A stretch of DNA of 58,130 bases from Bacillus sp. AFS029637 (GTDB lineage: Bacteria; Bacillota; Bacilli; Bacillales; Bacillaceae_G). The position numbers and the translations under genes were made by a program. Below are positions 57,476 to 58,130 of this stretch, piece by piece. The stretch lies in assembly GCF_002584985.1 (NCBI RefSeq), contig NZ_NUPZ01000030.1:1-58130 (forward strand), written 5' to 3'. The first letter of the stretch is position 1, and every line of letters begins with the position of its first letter. The notes under the pieces were generated by a model. It saw nothing but the letters and a program-made list of their open reading frames with translations, was not told the DNA's origin and made no database searches.

Positions 57476-57494
57476 TCTTTTACAAAAGCTGTAT

Positions 57495-57956
57495 TTATTT
57501 ATATTTCAGTGTTCTTAACATTGCGCATAATATTCGAGCCCTAAGTTCATCTCGAGAAGGAACATCCATTGATAACACAGAACGATCTAGTACGCTTAAC
57601 ATCAATTTAGCTTCACGATTTGTTATGATTCCCTCTTCTATTAAACGTATAATCATACTCTCTGCATTCCCTTGTGCAACGCTATGATCAATCATATGAA
57701 GCATTTGATCAATAATGTCTATATCATCATGCAGTTTGACTTTTATAATGCGAATGTAACCTCCTCCACCACGTTTACTTTCTACTACAAATCCTCTTTC
57801 TAACGTAAAACGGGTATTGATTACATAATTGATTTGAGATGGTACGCACTCGAATCGGTCCGCAATCTCATTTCTCTTGATTTCAATCACATTATTATTG
57901 CTTAAGTCAATAACTTGCTTTAGATATTGCTCAATGATATCAGATATATTTCTCAT
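57495..57956 (-). CDS. ctsR: CtsR, heat-shock repressor
   Basis: CtsR, 153 aa, represses clp and its own operon. A winged helix-turn-helix (about 25-70) carries the recognition part SQINYVINTRF and the wing RGGGGY (62-67), which is the thermosensing glycine loop with Arg62, a McsB target in other Bacilli. The C-terminal dimerisation domain is complete. AGGTGG precedes the ATG. Tandem operators overlap the transcription start, so the operon is self-regulated. Confidence 0.97.
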   Translation of the reverse strand: MRNISDIIEQYLKQVIDLSNNNVIEIKRNEIADRFECVPSQINYVINTRFTLERGFVVESKRGGGGYIRIIKVKLHDDIDIIDQMLHMIDHSVAQGNAESMIIRLIEEGIITNREAKLMLSVLDRSVLSMDVPSRDELRARILCAMLRTLKYK

Positions 57957-57971
57957 TTATCCGCCACCTTT

Positions 57972-57994
57972 ATTGACTTTGACTATCTTTGACT
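57972..57994 (-). promoter_or_regulatory. CtsR operator, tandem heptads
   Basis: On the minus strand AGTCAAA (57988-57994), three-base spacer, AGTCAAA (57978-57984), then a third partial copy AGTCAAT (57972-57978) overlapping by one base. The consensus is A/GGTCAAA-NAN-A/GGTCAAA. It sits just downstream of the -10. Confidence 0.93.
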
Positions 57995-57997
57995 TTA

Positions 57998-58025
57998 ATT
58001 ATATACGTATTAATAAAATTTGCAA
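57998..58025 (-). promoter_or_regulatory. ctsR operon promoter
   Basis: Minus strand TTGCAA (58020-58025), 16-base spacer, perfect TATAAT (57998-58003). The start point would fall in the CtsR heptads. Confidence 0.9.
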
Positions 58026-58093
58026 CTCTTTTGCTTATTCACTATCCTAGCCACATCTTCCTGTATTTAATCAAAATTATAAAAGAAAACACG

Positions 58094-58123
58094 AAAAAAC
58101 ACGAGTCGTTTGACTCGTGTTTT
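58094..58123 (-). terminator. Terminator of an upstream unit at the window edge
   Basis: A 12-bp perfect stem (58096-58107 with 58112-58123), four-base loop, and a six-T run on the minus strand. It ends a gene or RNA operon lying to the right of the window. Confidence 0.88.
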
Positions 58124-58130
58124 AAGTTGC

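Overview
The window is a 58 kb stretch of a low-GC Gram-positive chromosome. Gene order, protein sequences (RpoB, RpoC, EF-Tu and ClpC closely resemble the Bacillus subtilis proteins) and the sporulation genes at the left end point to a Bacillus of the B. cereus group. The species assignment rests on recall of protein sequences, not on a search. The window carries the ctsR-to-pdaB core region in reverse, so almost every gene lies on the minus strand and transcription runs from right to left.

Layout from right (transcription start) to left. (1) 57.3-58.1 kb: terminator of an upstream unit, then a sigma-A promoter with tandem CtsR operators, then ctsR-mcsA-mcsB-clpC, the heat-shock and protein-arginine-phosphorylation operon (53.2-58.0 kb). 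(2) 48.1-53.2 kb: radA, disA, yacL, ispD, ispF, covering DNA repair, c-di-AMP synthesis and isoprenoid precursors. (3) 41.4-48.1 kb: gltX, a T-box leader with a UGC (Cys) specifier, cysE-cysS-mrnC-rlmB-rae1, then sigH, rpmGB and secE. (4) 29.8-41.1 kb: nusG, rplK, rplA, rplJ-rplL behind an L10-type leader, ybxB, and rpoB-rpoC. (5) 24.8-29.7 kb: the str operon (ybxF, rpsL, rpsG, fusA, tuf). (6) 9.7-24.6 kb: the S10-spc-alpha superoperon from rpsJ to rplQ, with secY, adk, map, infA and rpoA inside it. (7) 5.3-9.6 kb: EcfA1-EcfA2-EcfT vitamin-transport module, truA, and rplM-rpsI behind an L13-type leader. (8) 0-5.2 kb: ybaK, cwlD, salA, gerD, kbaA, pdaB (cortex, germination and sporulation functions) and a small unknown gene. 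At the extreme left edge an rRNA-type promoter points out of the window.

The genes form a growth-control block: ribosome, RNA polymerase, translation factors, protein export and aminoacylation lie together, with stress (CtsR/McsAB/ClpC), checkpoint (DisA, RadA) and sporulation-entry (SigH, KbaA) genes around them. Most regulation visible in the DNA is post-initiation. It includes a T-box, L10- and L13-type leaders, hairpins placed just after the putative nusG and rplK promoters, and a strongly folded leader in front of rpoA.

I found no mobile element, CRISPR array, phage, tRNA gene or exotic accessory system. The least explained items are the rpoA leader hairpin with its own putative promoter, a 56-codon ORF filling the unusual ctsR-mcsA gap, the promoter-then-terminator arrangement before nusG and rplK, and a perfect 42-bp palindrome between gerD and salA. 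Several annotated starts were moved downstream to the Shine-Dalgarno-supported codon (for example rpoB, fusA, gltX, rplA, rplJ, ecfA1).
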